NCBI RefSeq assembly: GCF_009865135.1
Contig: NZ_WWGH01000001.1
Location: forward strand, 4,960,001-5,024,000
Length of the DNA stretch: 64,000 nt
Direction of reading: 5' to 3'
Source of the DNA: Streptomyces sp. SID8374
GTDB lineage: Bacteria; Actinomycetota; Actinomycetes; Streptomycetales; Streptomycetaceae
Shown here: in pieces, positions 7,551-15,301 of the stretch
How positions within the stretch are numbered: the first letter of the stretch is position 1
Layout of the letters: every line of letters starts with the position of its first letter
Position numbers and translations under genes: made by a program
The notes under the pieces: model-generated
The model's database searches: none
The model's input: the letters and a program-made list of their open reading frames with translations, nothing else
Told to the model about the DNA's origin: nothing

Positions 7551-8993
7551 GTGCCCTGGGTTCATCGATTTCGCATCACGGAGATTCGGGGGGAGTCTTC
7601 CTATCTGGCGGGGAGTCTGGTTCTGGCCCTGTCCGTGACGCTGCTGGACGGTAGTGCCGCGATGGCGGCCCAGCGCCAGGAGCCGGCCGTCCCGGAGAAG
7701 GCCGCTGCTGTCACGCAGGCCGCTGACGTTTCGTCGGCCCGGGTGGCTGCCCGGTTGTCGGGCAAGCGGGTGGAGGCGTTGTCGGAGCGTACGGAGACGT
7801 CGACGACGTGGGCGAACAAGGACGGTTCGCTGACCACGGAGTTGACGGCGGGTCCGGTCCGTTTCGAGGACGAGGCGACCGGTGACTGGCGTACGGTCGA
7901 TCTGGATCTGGTCGCGCAGGCGGACGGCTCGGTGGAGCCGAAGGCGCACCCGGAGGGGCTGAAGCTTTCCGGCCGCACCGGCACCCTGCCCGCCTCGCTG
8001 AAGGCGGCCCAGTCGGCCAAGGCGAGTGACCTGGTCAGCCTGGGCGAGGGTGATGAGCAGATCACCCTCCAGTGGAAGGGCGGTCTGCCCGCCCCGAAGC
8101 TGGACAGCACCCGCGCCGAGTATGTGAACGCCGTGCCCGGCGCGGATGTGGTCGTGGAGGCGACGCGTACCGGGTTCGAGCAGTACGTCGAGATCAAGCA
8201 GCGCCCGGCCGCCGACGGCTACACCTACACGCTGCCGCTGAAGGCGAAGGGCCTGGAGGCCGAGCAACAGGCCGATGGCAGCGTGGTGTTCACCGACGAG
8301 AAGAACAAGAAGACCGCCGTCATGCCCGCCCCGGTGATGTGGGACGCCACCGTGGACGAGGTCTCCGGTGAGCACACCCGCCGCGTGCCGGTGGCGATGA
8401 AGGTCGTGAAGAACGACGAGGGCGTGGACCTGGTCGTCACGCCGGACGCGACGTTCCTCGCCGACCCGGAGACGAAGTACCCGGTCACCGTCGACCCCTC
8501 CACGTCCGCCCTCTCCAACGTCTTCGACACCTACGTCCAGCAGGGCGAGACCCGTGACTGGTCCACCGATGTGGAGCTGGACCTCGGGAACCCGGGCACG
8601 ACGAACGCCAACGGCACCCCCCGTACGGCCCGTTCCTTCATCTCCTGGAACACCGCACCGATCGCCGACGCCCTGGTGACGGACGCCAAGCTGTCGCTGT
8701 GGAACTTCCATTCGGGTAACACCGACTGCAAGGCGCAGTCCTGGGAGGTCTGGGCGGCCGGAGCCGCCCCCACCTCCTCGCGCTGGACCGCGCAGCCGGC
8801 GTGGACGGCGAAGAGGGCCACCTCGACGGAGACGAACGGCAACCCGTCCTGCACCGCGGCCCCGGACGGGTGGATCAACGCCGACGTCACGACCATGGTT
8901 CAGGAGTGGGCCTCGGCCAAGGCGGCCAAGTCCCACATGGGGCTGCGTCGGTATGATCGCTGGGGGAGCTGCAAAGAAGCTCGGCAACCGTAA
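7551..8993 (+). pseudogene. RHS/DNRLRE-type polymorphic toxin, N-terminal part only
   Basis: The reading frame has a signal anchor (YLAGSLVLALSVTLLDGSAAMA, seen in two blocks), beta-rich repeats, and a DNRLRE domain (VDPSTSALSNVFDTYVQ, ARSFISWNTAPIADALV, ending EWASAKAAKSHMGLR near residue 466). Streptomyces RHS proteins with this start are normally around 2000 residues, with a long YD-repeat core and a C-terminal toxin. Here the frame breaks right after MGLR and runs 14 junk codons to a stop. The missing core and the toxin tail that follows in another frame indicate an internal deletion. The 480-residue product might still be exported but cannot be a complete toxin. Confidence 0.75.
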
Positions 8994-9177
8994 GGCAACC
9001 TGGGGTCAAGTCGGGCGTGCCGCGATTTACGGCGGAGGCACAGCCTCCCTCGGGTTCGGACTCGGGGCCGGAGTCCGCTATGGGGCGGGGCGTGCGTTGG
9101 TCAGATGGGCCCCCCGGAGCGGGAAGCACGCGAAACATTTCCGCAATCACAGAAAATCACGGTCATGGCGTTGGTGA
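8953..9177 (+). pseudogene. Orphan C-terminal tail of an RHS toxin
   Basis: The frame reads MIAGGAAKKLGNRKATWGQV, then a Gly/Ala-rich segment (AAIYGGGTASLGFGLGAG), then a basic end rich in His, Arg and Lys. Gly-rich linkers leading to a short basic domain are typical of RHS toxin tails. It lies out of frame with the preceding N-terminal fragment and overlaps its junk codons, as expected if the RHS core was deleted. The toxin family is not recognised. Confidence 0.5.
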
Positions 9178-9265
9178 ATGACCCGCTGACGTAGTCGACC
9201 TGCACTGCTCAGGGCCGGCCGGCCATTTCCTTCTGGTCGGCCGGCCCCGCGATTCGGGAGTAATT

Positions 9266-9469
9266 ATGGCAAACCAAGCGAAGAGAGCTTCAACAGCAGT
9301 ATTTACGGCTGGGCTGATTGCGCTCGCCTTGGGTATTGTGGCATCCGTGCTGTATGGGGATTCAGACAGCAAGCGACTCTTCCTCTGCTCGACGCTGGTG
9401 TTGGCGATCGCGTGGGTTCTTGAAAGAGCATCGAAGAACGAAGACCGCTCCGCAGGTTCGCCGAAGTAG
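9266..9469 (+). CDS. Small two-helix membrane protein, possible immunity protein
   Basis: A 67-residue protein with two hydrophobic helices (AVFTAGLIALALGIVASVLY and LFLCSTLVLAIAWVL) and a polar C-terminus. GGGAG lies 7 nt before the ATG. It follows the toxin tail at 8953-9177, the place where immunity genes normally sit, and its codon use is less G+C-biased than the backbone. A role as immunity to the lost toxin is inference from position only. Confidence 0.55.
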   Translation: MANQAKRASTAVFTAGLIALALGIVASVLYGDSDSKRLFLCSTLVLAIAWVLERASKNEDRSAGSPK

Positions 9470-9916
9470 CACACGGCGCATCAGGGGGCCAAGAGAGTGG
9501 ATCGGTGCCCGGCAAGGGCCACGAGAAGTGCGTTCGACCGGTGCGTCGGAATGGTAGAGGCGGTACCGGTCGCCGTCGCTCGAATCCTGTACCGATCCAT
9601 CCTCAGGAATTTCGGCAGGGGGAAAGTCGGCAAGCTTGCAGCCTGACTTGACGACGTGGATTCGCCAAGCCCAGCGGGGCGGGTCCGATGCCGAATAGGC
9701 CTACGACATATTCTCCCTCGCGGCGGCTTGTCGGGCCTTTCCGGCGGCCTTCGGGATCATGTCGAGAATGCTCCTCGACCACCTCTTCGGTGCCTCGTTC
9801 GATGCCGTTCTCACCCTCTCCCTCTCCGTCTTCCCCGCCTCTGCCCTGCTGTTCGTGGCCGACGCGGTCCGGGCCAGGTCGGGGAGGGAGGCGGATGCAG
9901 CGACAACCGCTACGGC
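9470..9916 (+). other. Degenerate stretch without a convincing gene
   Basis: Short open frames on both strands cross this stretch but none has a start site, recognisable domain or clean codon bias. One plus frame ends in DNRYG and a TAG at 9917-9919, immediately before the in-frame RHS tail, so at least its 3' end is decayed RHS core (NRY...GDPV). Confidence 0.4.
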
Positions 9917-9919
9917 TAG

Positions 9920-10198
9920 CCTGGCGACCCCGTCAGCCAGTACGACCTCGACGGCAAGTCCTGGTGGCGCAAGACCCTGAAGTGTGGCGCCATCACTGCG
10001 GGCACCGTGGGTGCCGTGGCCTGCGGCGCGTCGATCGGAGCCTACGGAACCGCGGGCCGCATCATCGGACACGGTATGAAGACCTGGCGCGTCGGCCTCA
10101 AGTTCAGCCGAGGAGGCGGCGGTGGGACCGGCTTCGCCTGGAAGGGCACCCGCAAGTTCGGGCTGCACAGCCATGGGATCAAGAACAAGTCCCGCTGA
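9920..10198 (+). pseudogene. Second orphan RHS C-terminal toxin tail
   Basis: The frame begins PGDPVSQYDLDGKSWW, the hallmark end of an RHS core (GDPVNQYDLDGK), then a Gly/Ala-rich membrane-like stretch (CGAITAGTVGAVACGASIGA) and a basic tail ending HSHGIKNKSR before TGA at 10196. A TAG stop at 9917-9919 interrupts the upstream RHS frame. It is therefore a displaced toxin tail, as seen in loci that swap C-termini. The toxin activity is not recognised. Confidence 0.65.
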
Positions 10199-10287
10199 AA
10201 GTTCATCCAATACCACCGTCGGGGTAAGGGGGGCATCGGCAATCACCGTCCCTGGGAGGGGTGGTGGTAGGAGAGAGGGCTTCGGCA

Positions 10288-10654
10288 GTGGAACAGCGAC
10301 CGGAGCGGCAGGTGTCCGATCCACTCCTTGTCGTGGATGACGACGAGTGGCTCTGCGCCTATACGTCCCTCCGCGAGCTGCAACAGGGCGCCGAGCCGGC
10401 CTTCCTGGACGACATCGCAGTGGCTTTCGACGGGGGTTGCCCGGCCCCTGCTGTGCGCCTGGGACGAAACCACGCGGAGCTTTCACGTCAGTCACGGGGC
10501 GGGCCCTGATCCTCAACTCGCCCGCTTGCAGGCACACGTGGACGCGTTCTTCGAAGCGTGGACCGATGACGCTCCTCCACCGCACCTGACCGACCCCCGC
10601 GCGTACATCAGCTCTGGTGAGAAGAAGGAACGCCGAAAGAAGAAGCGCGGCTGA
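10288..10654 (+). pseudogene. Frameshifted soluble protein, probable immunity gene of the RHS tail
   Basis: A GTG at 10288 with GGAGAGAGG upstream starts VEQRPERQVSDPLLVVDDDE and stays sensible to AVAFDGG. The sensible continuation ARPLLCAWDETTRSFHVSHG lies in the next frame and runs to EKKERRKKKRG and a stop at 10654. One frameshift near 10435 joins them into a protein of about 120 residues. Its position right after the RHS tail suggests an immunity protein. I do not recognise the family. Confidence 0.55.
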
Positions 10655-10824
10655 CGCCCCCTGAGAACGATCTGCGCCAGCCCACGACCACGAAGCCGGG
10701 CAACACCGCCACCGCCCAACTCGCCGTGGGGCTGGCCCTGCTGACCGCCGCGGCCGGCTGCGCGGTCGCGTGGACGGCCGGGGTGCTGCTGGTGCGGCGC
10801 CTGGGAGGGGAACGTACGGCCTGA
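10651..10824 (+). pseudogene. C-terminal membrane-anchor remnant
   Basis: An open frame with no start reads TTTKPGNTATAQLAVGLALL, then a hydrophobic helix and the positive tail VRRLGGERTA before TGA at 10822. This looks like the end of a membrane-anchored secreted protein whose body is gone. It cannot be assigned to a family. Confidence 0.35.
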
Positions 10825-10834
10825 GGCCGGGCTG

Positions 10835-10930
10835 ACGTACGGCCCGAGTCGTGGCCTGTCGTACGGGCCCCGTCCAGCCTGTCGTACGGGCTCCGCCTGG
10901 CCCATCGTACGGGCTCCGCCCCGTGAGGCG
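10835..10930. repeat. Tandem repeat of about 23 nt (four units)
   Basis: Units of 23 to 24 nt, each starting CGTACGGGCTCCGCC or a near variant, lie between the anchor remnant and the convergent hydrolase gene. Confidence 0.65.
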
Positions 10931-10938
10931 CCGCGCGT

Positions 10939-11700
10939 TCAGTGCCGCAGCGACCGTCCGAAACCCGCCGCCAGCGGCATCCGCAGCCCCAGCGGCGGCG
11001 GTGCGGCCAGCGCGTCCTTGACCGGGCGGGCGTACGAGCGGGCGAAGAGTGAACCCCGTACGAAGTCGGCCGCCAGCGCCACCACTTCGGAGCGGTGCTG
11101 GCGCAGCGCGTGGCCGTCGGAGTGGACCTCGAAGCGGCAGGTGTCCCGGTTGGACTTCTTCGCCCGCTCGGCCAGCCGGTACGACAACTCCGGGTCCGTA
11201 CGCTCGTCGTTGGTGCCGTGCACGATCAGCACCCGCCGTCCCACCAGCTGCTTCACCGGCTCCGGCTCGGCGGCGGCGTGGTCCGGCAGCCAAGGCGCCA
11301 TCGCCAGGACCGAGGTGACCGACCCGTGCCCGGCGGCCCGCAGCGCCGCACGGCCGCCCATGCCATGGCCGACCAGGCAGACCGGCACGTCCCCGTACCG
11401 CCGCTGGATCTCGTCGACCGCCCAGGCCGCGTCCTGCGCCGGATGCGCGTCGGTGTCGTTCCAGCCCCGGCAGCGGTAGCGCAGGACGTGCACCGCGAGC
11501 CCGTCGCCCTCCCCGGCGCGCGCCAGCGCACGGGCGAACGGCAGCTGGATCGCGTACGACAGGGGGGAGGGACGGCGCCGTGAGTCGGGCTCGCCGTCCG
11601 GGAGCAGCAGGACCACGCCGCTGACCTCGTATGGTGCTCCGGCCGTCTGTACGGCCCGTCCCAGCCTCGCAGCAGGCAGGGGGAGTGCGCGCTGTGCCAT
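10939..11700 (-). CDS. Alpha/beta-hydrolase family protein lacking the usual nucleophile
   Basis: A 253-residue alpha/beta hydrolase. A strand VVLLLPDGEP opens the fold. The nucleophile elbow at about residue 115 reads CLVGHGMGGRAAL, where family members have Ser or Asp at the third position of GHxMGG. Later blocks RRVLIVHGTNDERTDP (acid loop) and SDGHAL (His) keep the remaining triad positions. The Gly codon is GGC, one change from AGC (Ser) or GAC (Asp). The enzyme may be inactive or have another role. Substrate unknown. It is convergent with the RHS remnants and divergent from add. Confidence 0.78.
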   Translation of the reverse strand: MAQRALPLPAARLGRAVQTAGAPYEVSGVVLLLPDGEPDSRRRPSPLSYAIQLPFARALARAGEGDGLAVHVLRYRCRGWNDTDAHPAQDAAWAVDEIQRRYGDVPVCLVGHGMGGRAALRAAGHGSVTSVLAMAPWLPDHAAAEPEPVKQLVGRRVLIVHGTNDERTDPELSYRLAERAKKSNRDTCRFEVHSDGHALRQHRSEVVALAADFVRGSLFARSYARPVKDALAAPPPLGLRMPLAAGFGRSLRH

Positions 11701-11785
11701 GACAGAACAGTCTCAGAAGAGCAGGTGTACTCCACCCGACTTTCCGGTCACTGTTGCGCATCGACGACTAGCGCCGACAAGCGCT

Positions 11786-11797
11786 CTACGCGCGTAG
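11786..11797. promoter_or_regulatory. CTACGCGCGTAG palindrome upstream of add
   Basis: This perfect 12-bp palindrome ends 16 bp before the adenosine deaminase ATG. The identical sequence precedes deoC (24137) and the nucleoside phosphorylase (27748). It is a probable operator of a nucleoside-catabolism repressor. Confidence 0.75.
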
Positions 11798-11813
11798 GCG
11801 CTAGAGTGCCAAG

Positions 11814-12968
11814 ATGACGAGCCAGACCCCGAATGTCCCTGATTCCGACCAGATCCGGCGCGCCCCCAAGGTGCTGCTCCACGACCACCTCGACGGCGGC
11901 CTGCGGCCGGGCACGATCATCGAGCTGGCCCGCGCGCAGGGTTACGACTCCCTCCCCGAGGCCGAGGCCGACAAGCTCGGCATCTGGTTCCGCGAGGCCG
12001 CCGACTCCGGTTCGCTGCCCCGGTATCTGGAGACCTTCGCCCACACCTGCGCCGTCATGCAGACCCGCGACGCGCTCTTCCGGGTGGCCGCCGAGTGCGC
12101 CGAGGACCTGGCCGAGGACGGCGTCGTGTACGCCGAGATCCGGTACGCCCCCGAGCAGCACCTGGAGGGCGGCCTGACCCTCGAAGAGGTCGTCGAGGCG
12201 GTCAACGCGGGCTTCCGCGAGGGCGAGCGCATCGCCCGCGCCAACGGCCACCGCATCCGGGTCGGCGCCCTGCTCACCGCGATGCGGCACGCCGCCCGCG
12301 CGCTGGAGATCGCCGAACTGGCCAACAGCTACCGCGACCAGGGAGTCGTCGGCTTCGACATCGCGGGCGCCGAGGCCGGCTTCCCTCCCACCCGCCACCT
12401 CGACGCGTTCGAGTACCTCAAGCGGGAGAACAACCACTTCACCATCCACGCGGGCGAGGCCTTCGGCCTGCCGTCGATCTGGCAGGCCCTCCAGTGGTGC
12501 GGCGCCGACCGGCTCGGCCACGGGGTGCGGATCATCGACGACATCGAGGTCGCGGAGGACGGCTCGGTCTCCCTCGGCCGCCTCGCCTCCTACGTACGGG
12601 ACAAGCGCATCCCGCTGGAGATGTGCCCGACGTCCAACCTCCAGACCGGCGCCGCCACCTCGTACGCCGAGCACCCCATCGGGCTGCTGCGGAAGCTGCA
12701 TTTCCGCGTCACCGTGAACACGGACAACCGCCTCATGAGCGGAACGAGCATGAGCCGTGAATTCGAGCTGCTGACCGAGGCATTCGGATACACACTCGAC
12801 GACATGCAGTGGTTCACCGTCAATGCGATGAAATCAGCTTTCATTCCTTTCGACGAACGTCTCGCGATGATCAACGAGGTCGTCAAGCCCGGTTATGCCG
12901 AGCTGAAGTCCGAGTGGCTTTTCCGGCAGACCGCTGTGACCAGCGGTTCTGCCGCTTCGGCGAGCTGA
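11814..12968 (+). CDS. add: Adenosine deaminase
   Basis: A 384-residue metal-dependent deaminase converting adenosine and deoxyadenosine to inosine and deoxyinosine. The zinc ligands are visible in LLHDHLDGGLRPGT (HxH, near residue 24) and TIHAGEAFG (His and catalytic Glu region, near 220). A GHG motif follows (DRLGHGVRI), and PTSNLQTG then VNTDNRLMSG supplies the last Asp. Length fits the family. The CTACGCGCGTAG palindrome just upstream links it to deoC and the phosphorylase. A perfect 15-bp terminator hairpin follows the stop. Confidence 0.95.
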   Translation: MTSQTPNVPDSDQIRRAPKVLLHDHLDGGLRPGTIIELARAQGYDSLPEAEADKLGIWFREAADSGSLPRYLETFAHTCAVMQTRDALFRVAAECAEDLAEDGVVYAEIRYAPEQHLEGGLTLEEVVEAVNAGFREGERIARANGHRIRVGALLTAMRHAARALEIAELANSYRDQGVVGFDIAGAEAGFPPTRHLDAFEYLKRENNHFTIHAGEAFGLPSIWQALQWCGADRLGHGVRIIDDIEVAEDGSVSLGRLASYVRDKRIPLEMCPTSNLQTGAATSYAEHPIGLLRKLHFRVTVNTDNRLMSGTSMSREFELLTEAFGYTLDDMQWFTVNAMKSAFIPFDERLAMINEVVKPGYAELKSEWLFRQTAVTSGSAASAS

Positions 12969-12981
12969 CGTTCGGGACACG

Positions 12982-13016
12982 GAAGATGGCCGGGATACGA
13001 AATCCCGGCCATCTTC
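12982..13016 (+). terminator. Rho-independent terminator of add
   Basis: A perfect 15-bp stem (GAAGATGGCCGGGAT and its inverse) with loop ACGAA starts 14 bp after the add stop. Confidence 0.8.
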
Positions 13017-13102
13017 TGCGTGTCGGGATGTTTGCGGACGGGGCCGCGGGATGACTACCGTGCAGAGCCGCTCACATCCCCCTCCCCAAGGATGAATTCT
13101 TC

Positions 13103-13405
13103 ATGAAGAAGACCGCTGCCAAGACTCTCGGTGTCGCCGCCCTCGGTGCCGCTTTCGCCGCTGCCGCCGCCGGGAGCGCCTCCGCTGCCCCCTCGCTGCC
13201 CCTCGACACCGCGGCCGGCGCGCTCCCCGTCTCCACCATGGCGCTGGACACCGTCGCCAAGGCCGCCCAGAACGCGCCGGTCCAGGAGACCGTCGGCAAG
13301 GTCCTCGGCGGCGACGCCACCGACGCCGCCGCCCCGGTCACCGGCCTGCTCGGCGGACTGCCCACGCAGGGCCTGACCGCCAACGGCATCCCGCTCGGCG
13401 GCTGA
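13103..13405 (+). CDS. Small secreted protein
   Basis: A 100-residue protein with a clear signal peptide: MKKTAAKTLGVAALGAAFAA, further Ala, then SASAAPS near residue 29. The mature part is short, Ala/Gly/Pro-rich and polar (LDTAAGALPVSTMALDTVAK, TGLLGGLPTQGLTANGIPLGG split in blocks). Its style resembles the secreted protein at 20289, including a QGLTA segment shared by both. Function unknown; small exported proteins of this kind are common in Streptomyces. Confidence 0.75.
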   Translation: MKKTAAKTLGVAALGAAFAAAAAGSASAAPSLPLDTAAGALPVSTMALDTVAKAAQNAPVQETVGKVLGGDATDAAAPVTGLLGGLPTQGLTANGIPLGG

Positions 13406-13417
13406 CCGAACCCGTAG

Positions 13418-13465
13418 ACGCGTGTGGGGCGCACACCCTGATCAGGGTGTGCGCCCCACACGCGT
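13418..13465. terminator. Bidirectional terminator, perfect 24-bp palindrome
   Basis: The arms 13418-13441 and 13442-13465 are perfect inverses with no unpaired spacer (centre CTGATCAG). It lies between the convergent secreted-protein and PspC genes. Confidence 0.8.
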
Positions 13466-13494
13466 GTGTACGGAGGCCGCCTCGGCCCCTCGCG

Positions 13495-13701
13495 TCACCA
13501 GGCCGTCGCGGACGAGGAGGACTTCTCCGAGGGCAGCAGCGCCCACAGGGCCAGATAGACCAGGAACTGCGGGCCGGGCAGCAGGCACGAGACGACGAAG
13601 ATGACGCGCATCGTGGCGGCCGAGGTGCCGAAGCGCCGTGCCAGCCCCGCGCACACTCCGCCGATCATGCGGCCTCCGGTGGGGCGGACCAGTGCGGCCA
13701 T
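13495..13701 (-). CDS. PspC-domain membrane protein
   Basis: A 68-residue protein that is essentially one PspC domain: VRPTGGRMIGGVCAGLARRFG, TSAATMRVIFVVSCLLPGPQ, then the membrane segment FLVYLALWALLPSE. In other bacteria PspC proteins sense envelope stress. The ATG at 13701 follows GGAG; an upstream in-frame extension lacks a site and is not used. It lies downstream of the vanZ-like gene on the same strand, about 130 bp away. Confidence 0.85.
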   Translation of the reverse strand: MAALVRPTGGRMIGGVCAGLARRFGTSAATMRVIFVVSCLLPGPQFLVYLALWALLPSEKSSSSATAW

Positions 13702-13833
13702 GGTGGGCTCCTTCGCGAGACGTAGCGGTGGGAGCGGGTCTGTCGTGTCCTGCTCCGCCGGGAAGCCGGGAGCCGGTCTGTGCCGCTCCCGATGTATCCA
13801 TGGTGCCTCGGCCGAGGGGGACAAAGCATCGCT

Positions 13834-14406
13834 CTACGGGGCGATGCCGACCCTGGTAATCGTCGGGGTCGACCCCCCAGGGGCCTCGTCCCTGAGACGG
13901 GCCTCCTGCCGGTACCGGGGGAGGTCCCGTACGCCCGGCACCCCCCGGCGGCGCAGCCGCGCCCGGCAGACCGGGACGACCAGCAGATGGGCCAGGACCA
14001 CACCGGTGGTGTTCAGCAGCACCGAGTCGATGTCGACCACCTGGCCGGGCACCCCGGTCTGGCCCAACTCGATGGCGAGCGAGATCAGCGCCCCGGCCGC
14101 CACCGTCCGCAGCAGCGACACCCAGGGGGAGACGAAGACCCGGCCCCCGGCCATCGGCAGCAGCACCCCGAGCGGGGCCAGCAGGACCAGGGCCCCGCCG
14201 ATCCGGCGCGCGGCCTCGACCGGGCCCAGCGCGAGGTCGGCCCTGATGGAGGCGAGCGGCTCGAAGTTGGCGGCGGTGATCCAGGGCACGTCCAGCGGGC
14301 GCAGCGTCAGCCACCCGACGAGCAGCAGATGCGCGAAGAGGAGAGTGACCCCCGCCGCGCGGAAGTGGATGACGGTCTGACCGTCCGAACCTTGACGCAC
14401 ATCCAC
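13834..14406 (-). CDS. VanZ-family membrane protein
   Basis: A 190-residue protein with four or five hydrophobic helices. The VanZ pattern is visible: WLTLRPLD in the first loop, RIGGALVLLAPLGVLLPMA, LISLAIELGQTG, and the conserved acidic VVDIDSVLLNTTGVVLAHLL near the end. VanZ proteins are linked to glycopeptide tolerance in some hosts, but most Streptomyces members have no known role. A soluble basic tail follows the last helix. Confidence 0.85.
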   Translation of the reverse strand: MDVRQGSDGQTVIHFRAAGVTLLFAHLLLVGWLTLRPLDVPWITAANFEPLASIRADLALGPVEAARRIGGALVLLAPLGVLLPMAGGRVFVSPWVSLLRTVAAGALISLAIELGQTGVPGQVVDIDSVLLNTTGVVLAHLLVVPVCRARLRRRGVPGVRDLPRYRQEARLRDEAPGGSTPTITRVGIAP

Positions 14407-14473
14407 CAGGACGCCCCGAGCGGCAGGATCGGTTCCGGTGACTTCGCCGGGGGTCTGCGGCGTACCGGCCCTT

Positions 14474-14602
14474 GGCCCGGTTCGACCAGGCCCTCGGTCC
14501 GGTCCGGCCGCCCCTCGGTCCGGTTCGACCGGCCCCCGGTCCGGTTCGGCCGGTCCTCAGTCCGGTTCGGCCGACCGTCGTCCGGTCCGGTCCGGTCGGC
14601 CC
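14474..14602. repeat. 21-nt tandem repeat array in the lipoprotein 3' region
   Basis: Four consecutive exact-length 21-nt units run from 14495 to 14578 (type CGGTCCGGTTCGACCGGCCC plus one base), with degenerate units on both sides. The array lies directly downstream of the lipoprotein stop at 14603. Confidence 0.75.
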
Positions 14603-15301
14603 TCAGTCCAGTTCGAGTGCGTCCGGGGTCGTCACGTCCTGCGGCCGGGACTTCGTCTGCGAGGTGCACAGATAGCCGCGCGGCGGGTACTCCCCGGGCC
14701 CGCCCAGCACCACCGTGCCGTTCGTCACGAGCGCCTCGTTCTCCGCGTACGTGCACACCAGCTGCGCCAGCGCCTCCGTCGACAGGTCCTCGGGCTGGCT
14801 GCTCAGCCGCAGGGTGCCCGCCGGGTCGCCGGAGCGCGAGGGCGCCACCCGCAGCCCGGAGGGGACCGCCGTGGAGAACCCGGCCACGCGCTCGTCTTCG
14901 GGCGGTGCCTGCTGCACCTGCTCCAGCAGGGCGCGGGCGGCCGCCAGCCGGCCCGAGCCGGACGCGACGGCGGGCACCGGCCGGTCCACGGCCACCAGCT
15001 GCGAGGCGCACAACAGGTACACCGACGCCGCCACGCTCTCCGGCGACCGGGTCGTGACATCCGCCGAGGGCACCTTGCACGGCCCCCGGGAGGGCGCGGC
15101 ACCGGCGTCCACGGGCACGGACGTCGTCCGGATCCCGCACCCCGAGGCCAGCGCGGCGACGGCCAGCACGGCGCCGAGCACGACGGCCGCACGCCTGCGC
15201 AGCCGGGACACGACGGCACCACGCCTGCGCGGCCGGGACACGGCGGCCGCACCCCGCGGCAGCCGGGACGGACCCGCGAGCAACCGGGAACCACCCCTCA
15301 T
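14603..15301 (-). CDS. Lipoprotein translationally coupled to afsQ2
   Basis: A 232-residue lipoprotein. After a long basic leader the hydrophobic stretch AAVVLGAVLAVAALASGCGI ends in a lipobox (ASGC, Cys near residue 55). The exported part has two halves: SVAASVYLLCASQLVAVDRP and GGPGEYPPRGYLCTSQTKSR. Its ATG overlaps the afsQ2 TGA (ATGA at 15298-15301), so the three genes are one operon. Coupling to a sensor kinase suggests a role in signal input outside the membrane, which is inference. The leader contains a 10-residue repeat (VVSRLRRRAA type) encoded by about 30-nt DNA repeats at 15180-15270. Confidence 0.85.
   Translation of the reverse strand: MRGGSRLLAGPSRLPRGAAAVSRPRRRGAVVSRLRRRAAVVLGAVLAVAALASGCGIRTTSVPVDAGAAPSRGPCKVPSADVTTRSPESVAASVYLLCASQLVAVDRPVPAVASGSGRLAAARALLEQVQQAPPEDERVAGFSTAVPSGLRVAPSRSGDPAGTLRLSSQPEDLSTEALAQLVCTYAENEALVTNGTVVLGGPGEYPPRGYLCTSQTKSRPQDVTTPDALELD

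Noticed and set aside
10651..10824. LPXTG- or mycosin-type anchored protein
   Set aside because: Only a C-terminal helix and basic tail are present, with no sorting motif and no start, so it is listed as a remnant only.
9701..11761. A 686-codon minus-strand open frame
   Set aside because: It crosses the RHS remnants and reads the hydrolase gene in a wrong frame; only codon bias keeps it open.
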